Assembly: GCA_002900995.3 (NCBI GenBank)
Contig: CM035314.1
Span: forward strand, 2,515,234-2,579,233
DNA length: 64,000 bases
Source of the DNA: Ganoderma boninense
Taxonomy: Eukaryota; Basidiomycota; Agaricomycetes; Polyporales; Polyporaceae
Direction of reading: 5' to 3'
Shown here one piece after another: positions 60,459-64,000 of this stretch. The position numbers were made by a program, and so were the translations under genes. The notes beneath the pieces were generated by a model. The model did not search any database and was not told the DNA's origin. It saw only the letters and a program-made list of their open reading frames with translations. How positions within the stretch are numbered: position 1 is the first letter of the stretch; every line of letters starts with the position of its first letter.

Positions 60459-62296
60459 ATGTCTCTCTCCCGAAATCCATCCTTGTATGGAACAACCACC
60501 CACCGCGTCCTTGCCATCCCTGAGATCGTAGAACTCGTCTTCTCGTTCTTGGACGACGCAGAAAGGGCGAACAATGCCCGCGTTTCGAAGACGTGGTCAG
60601 AAGTTGCCCTGGATCTCCTGTGGCGGAGCGTGGACGACCTTCCACGCTTATTCGGCCTCCTCGCTCAGCTCGATCGTCGTGAAGACGGAACGGTATGTGC
60701 CGACCTTCATGAGAACCCGGTCTCTTTCTCACTCACTTCGTGTCCTAGCGCTTTCATAGACCGTTAGAACCCAACGACTGGTCGAGATTTATGCATTACG
60801 CCTCTCGCGTGCGGACGCTATCCGTAGAACCTGACGTAGACGCCATCCTTCGTGGGCCCTTCGTCTTCGACGAAGTGGCCCGCTCACGTACTGCGCTCAA
60901 CATCCTGCCAAAGCTCACTTCTTTTACGTGGTTGTCTCAGCAAGGCGACCGCCTACGCATGTCTCTCATGTTCATGCACGACAGCGTCAAGGAGTTCGCC
61001 GTCACACTCGCACCGTCCCCAGGCTACTCGCTCGGAACCTTCTTCCAAGAGATCAAGCTACGAATGCCTAGGTTAACTCATCTCGACCTCAAATTCGCTT
61101 TCTCTGTACGCGAGATCGAGAACGACTTCTGCTGGCTCCTGGAGGGGCTACCCAAACTACAGAAAGTGACCATGCCGCGATTCACGTTGACGAACAAGGT
61201 CATCGAGACCCTTTCCCTTCTCCCGGACCTAGGCTCCATCCAATTCGAATACCTTGACCAGGGATGTGGGGATTCCGCGGACCTCGTCAAGTGGAACCCA
61301 GCTCTTCAAGAGGGTGCCTTTCCAGCACTGCACGACTTCACCATCAGCGCCGAGATTCCACAGATGCTCCGCTTCGTGCAAGGGCCGTTCTTCCCATGCA
61401 ACCTCAAATCCTTCTACTTCCACATCCTGACCACGACCGCCCCCGCGGCCCTGCACGATTTCCTCACTGCGGTCGCCGAAGCCTGTCCAATCCTCTCCGA
61501 GCTCTACCTCGACTTCGTCGGGACCCCAAATCCCATCGTGTACCGCCAGGACCCCGCCGACGCCGACCTCGTCACCTGGGCCACGCTCCGCCCGGTGCTC
61601 AAGTGTCCCAATCTGACCACGTTCCACTTCCGGTGGGACACTCCGCTGCTCATCTCCCACGCCGACGTCGCAGAGCTCGCGGCGGCCTGGCCCGCGCTCG
61701 AGGTCCTCGTCCTGAACAACGAGGCGCCTCCCACGGCTCGGCCGCCCAGCAGCAGCGGTAGCGGTAGCAGCAACACGCTCACGCTCGACGCGCTCCTCCC
61801 GTTCGCGCAGCACTGCCCGCGCCTGCGCGAGCTCGGCCTCTGCGTCTCGGCGGAGAGCGCGGTGCCCCGGGGCGGGGCGGCCGTGCCCGCGCTCACGCCG
61901 TTCCGCGCGCTGCGCACGCTCGGGCTCGGGCTGTCGCGCATCGCGGCGGGGGAGACGGAGGCGGCCGCGCTGTTCCTGAGCCAGCTGTGCCCGCTCGGGT
62001 GCGAGGTGACCGCGGGCGTGGAGTGGCCGGAGTTCTTCGGGGCGATGGAGGCCGCGACGGAGGCGGACGCGGCGGTCCTCGCGGGCGTGCTGCGGGAGAC
62101 GACGGCGTGGTGCGAGCGCTGGGCGGAGGTGCACCGCGCGCTGCCGCTGCTGACGAGGCTGCGGATGGAGGAGCGGGCGCGGCGCGAGGAGCTGGAGCGC
62201 GAGGTGGTGGACCTGAGGACGCGGTGCAGGGTGCTCGAGGAGAGGCTGGACATGGGCGCTGGCGCGATGGCGGACAAGGGTTGCGTGCTGTTGTGA
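60459..62296 (+). CDS. F-box protein with LRR-like solenoid (593 aa)
   Basis: Exons 60459-60692 and 60749-62296 with a 56-base intron; the frame closes at 593 residues. An F-box lies at about residues 15-60: HRVLAIPEIVELVFSFLD, then ARVSKTWSEVALDLLWRSVDD. The rest is a leucine-rich solenoid (LPKLTSFTWLS, MPRLTHLDLKFAF, LEGLPKLQKVTMP, CPNLTTFHFRWD, WPALEVLVLNNE, CPRLRELGLCV, FRALRTLGLGLS) ending in a short coiled coil (REELEREVVDLRTRCRVLEER). The family docks on Skp1 and presents substrates to an SCF ubiquitin ligase, and it is greatly expanded in Agaricomycetes. GC content rises strongly towards the 3' end. The C-terminal GCVLL resembles a CaaX-like prenylation box (CVLL), which is odd for an F-box protein. 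Confidence 0.85.
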
Positions 62297-64000
62297 AGGT
62301 TGGGGGTGCGAAGGAGGTCGTCGTTGTTGATCGTGAGTCCTCCTCGTCGTCGTCCTGAGGCTCATCCCCGAGGGTTGGCTGACCAAGGCCGACCAAGGTC
62401 GTGGCAAACTAGACAGGATGGGTGTTGATATCCGGACCTTCTCCTATCCTAAAACTTTCTACTGATTATCATGGTCATCTGTGATCGACGGGGCTCCTTC
62501 GAGGTCGTTAACGGCCTTTGTTCGACGAGTATATTCTAGTTCCTCTCGCATTTCGCTGATCATCAACTGTGGGATTGTTTCCCCAAGCTGCGTCGGTCTC
62601 ATTTCGACGCAAGGAGCAAGGTCATATGCATAGTCTCATTGACAACTCACCGGCAAATTTCGACTAGTAGCAAAGTCGCGGCGTTGATGATCCAGGTGAG
62701 CGCTATGATGTCTCGCTCGTTTCTAACGTATCTCCCGAATGAGGCACTTAGCGAGGGTTTAGCCTCGCAATGCAAATTGGCGGCGTCCGGGGTCCCCGGT
62801 GTCTTCAGCGCCCTCCGTAATTGTCGCCTCGGGCCATCACTGGGCCATCTTGATGACCGTTCAAGACATGTCTAGTCCCCGTTATCGCTGTCAACGAGGC
62901 ATGCGCCAAAATGTGTTTGTTGCGGAACTACGTATGTCGGAATGAGCGGGCGCTATGATATGGTTTGTCGCAAGGGTCCTAGCCTATGGCAGAGGGATAG
63001 GATGAGCCCGCTGACGGCCGCCGCCGGGTCAGCCTTGTGCCACCTTTGTCGCATCCACTCTCTTCGTATACATTCACCTTGGCAGTCAATGCATTCGGCT
63101 CGCCGAGTTGTCAGGGAACTTATGCACGCTCTTTGTTGTACAGTAGCCCCCCCCGCAGCATCAAGCACAATATGAGGAGCGCTTCCAAGTATCTCGATCC
63201 TGCTCTGGCGTCAAGAGAAGGCAGGTTATCTCATCAACCGTCATTCCATCGCCTGGTATCGCCATGATTCCCACCGGTAACTCACCTTGAAACGCAGATT
63301 CGGCGACTGTAGGAATGATAGCCTCCGCACCGAGGGGCCTGAAATCTTCTCGGATTTGGTCCCCTCGCCCGGATATTCGGGAACTTTGCGCCTTTACGTC
63401 CCGTTACGTCTTCTTAAGCTCATGTACGAACAGATGATCTATACCGAAATGGAGACGCCCCAAATGTGCGTCCAGAAGCAACCCACGCAGTCCTTAAGCC
63501 CCGAACAACGATGGCAATATGTATCGTGAGATGGATGTGAGTGCCTGGCCATTCACACTTGCTATTCCAAGTGCAGGGTAGGCCAGGACAAGCGGTATAG
63601 CCCGAGTATTTTAGGTGTGGCCGATGGCCGATGGTCGGGTGTTGTCAGCAGGTGGCGTCACAGTACCCCCATGTTCAGACGCGTTCCTTGGAGAATTAAT
63701 GTTCCTCGCAAGGACGGACCCGACTTCCAACTTATGCATGCCTTTTGGTACTAGCGTGCCGCACCTGCGTGCCAAGACGACTAGTTCCGTGATGACCGTT
63801 CCATCGCCCCGCGCGGTCCCATTCAGTGGAATGTGAAGTTAAAGGAGCCTCCCTACGCTGCGGCCACCGGCCACTCTCAGGCTGGAGGCCGTCGCTGCCG
63901 GTGTCGATGGCTGTGTGCGCATGCGTAGTTTAGCGATGGTTGAGCGGCGGGGGCCTCGGCATCATTTTAGAGGCCGAGAGGCGACACGTTGAAAGCCGGG
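62297..64000. other. 3' flank without a recognisable gene
   Basis: Only short ORFs without motifs on either strand; no RNA gene or repeat array stands out. A gene starting beyond the window edge cannot be excluded. Confidence 0.4.

Noticed and set aside
61229..62407. 392-aa minus-strand ORF opposite the F-box gene
   Set aside because: It is Arg/Pro/Ala-rich and overlaps the well-supported F-box coding exon. High GC of that exon keeps the opposite strand open.

Overview
This window is nuclear DNA of a filamentous basidiomycete, most likely an Agaricomycete and plausibly a wood-decay polypore. The genes are broken by short GT-AG introns of roughly 45-70 bases. There is a basidiomycete-type fusion of spermidine synthase with saccharopine dehydrogenase, a class I hydrophobin, a GH28 pectinase, an F-box protein, and the CACTA (Tnp2), Ty3/gypsy and KDZ transposons that are common in mushroom genomes. 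A 100-base run of N at 23999-24098 is a scaffold gap, so the order across it is not secure.

Layout. 1-4.6 kb is transposon debris: a gag-like frame, a heptamer minisatellite and a truncated Tnp2 (CACTA) transposase. 4.9-16 kb holds an unrecognised gene and two paralogs of an orphan family. One paralog is compact (13.8-14.95 kb). The other (6.65-10.75 kb) is swollen by tandem peptide repeats and cut by one in-frame TGA. 16.2-22.7 kb has a helical orphan gene and a divergent pair that share an N-terminal domain. The plus-strand member continues into an H-x-D...H segment that reads like a fungal TET/JBP 2-oxoglutarate oxygenase with frame damage. 23.3-24.8 kb is one end of a KDZ-type element, the gap, and the 3' end of a chromodomain Ty3/gypsy element with its LTR. 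26.2-33.0 kb has a WD40 protein and three genes I cannot name.

33,027-43,295 is the most striking object: a 10.3-kb unit bounded by inverted copies of a several-hundred-base, internally repetitive end. It contains a KDZ transposase with a CxC2-like zinc cluster on the plus strand and a large cargo gene of unknown function on the minus strand. The transposase keeps its D/D/E motifs but carries two in-frame TGA codons.

43.3-64 kb is mostly ordinary host genome: a hydrophobin with a one-base deletion, an MFS sugar or sugar-acid/quinate-type transporter, the SPE3-LYS9 fusion, a secreted GH28 enzyme, an EZH2-like H3K27 methyltransferase and an F-box protein. The transporter, GH28 and hydrophobin fit plant-polymer use and a filamentous life style. 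The EZH2-like protein and the TET/JBP-like relic are both chromatin or DNA modifiers, and one of them sits within a transposon-dense stretch.

Exon coordinates and phases were worked out by eye. The MFS, SPE3-LYS9, EZH2, F-box, hydrophobin and 13.8-kb models were checked for reading-frame continuity. Other models are outlines.
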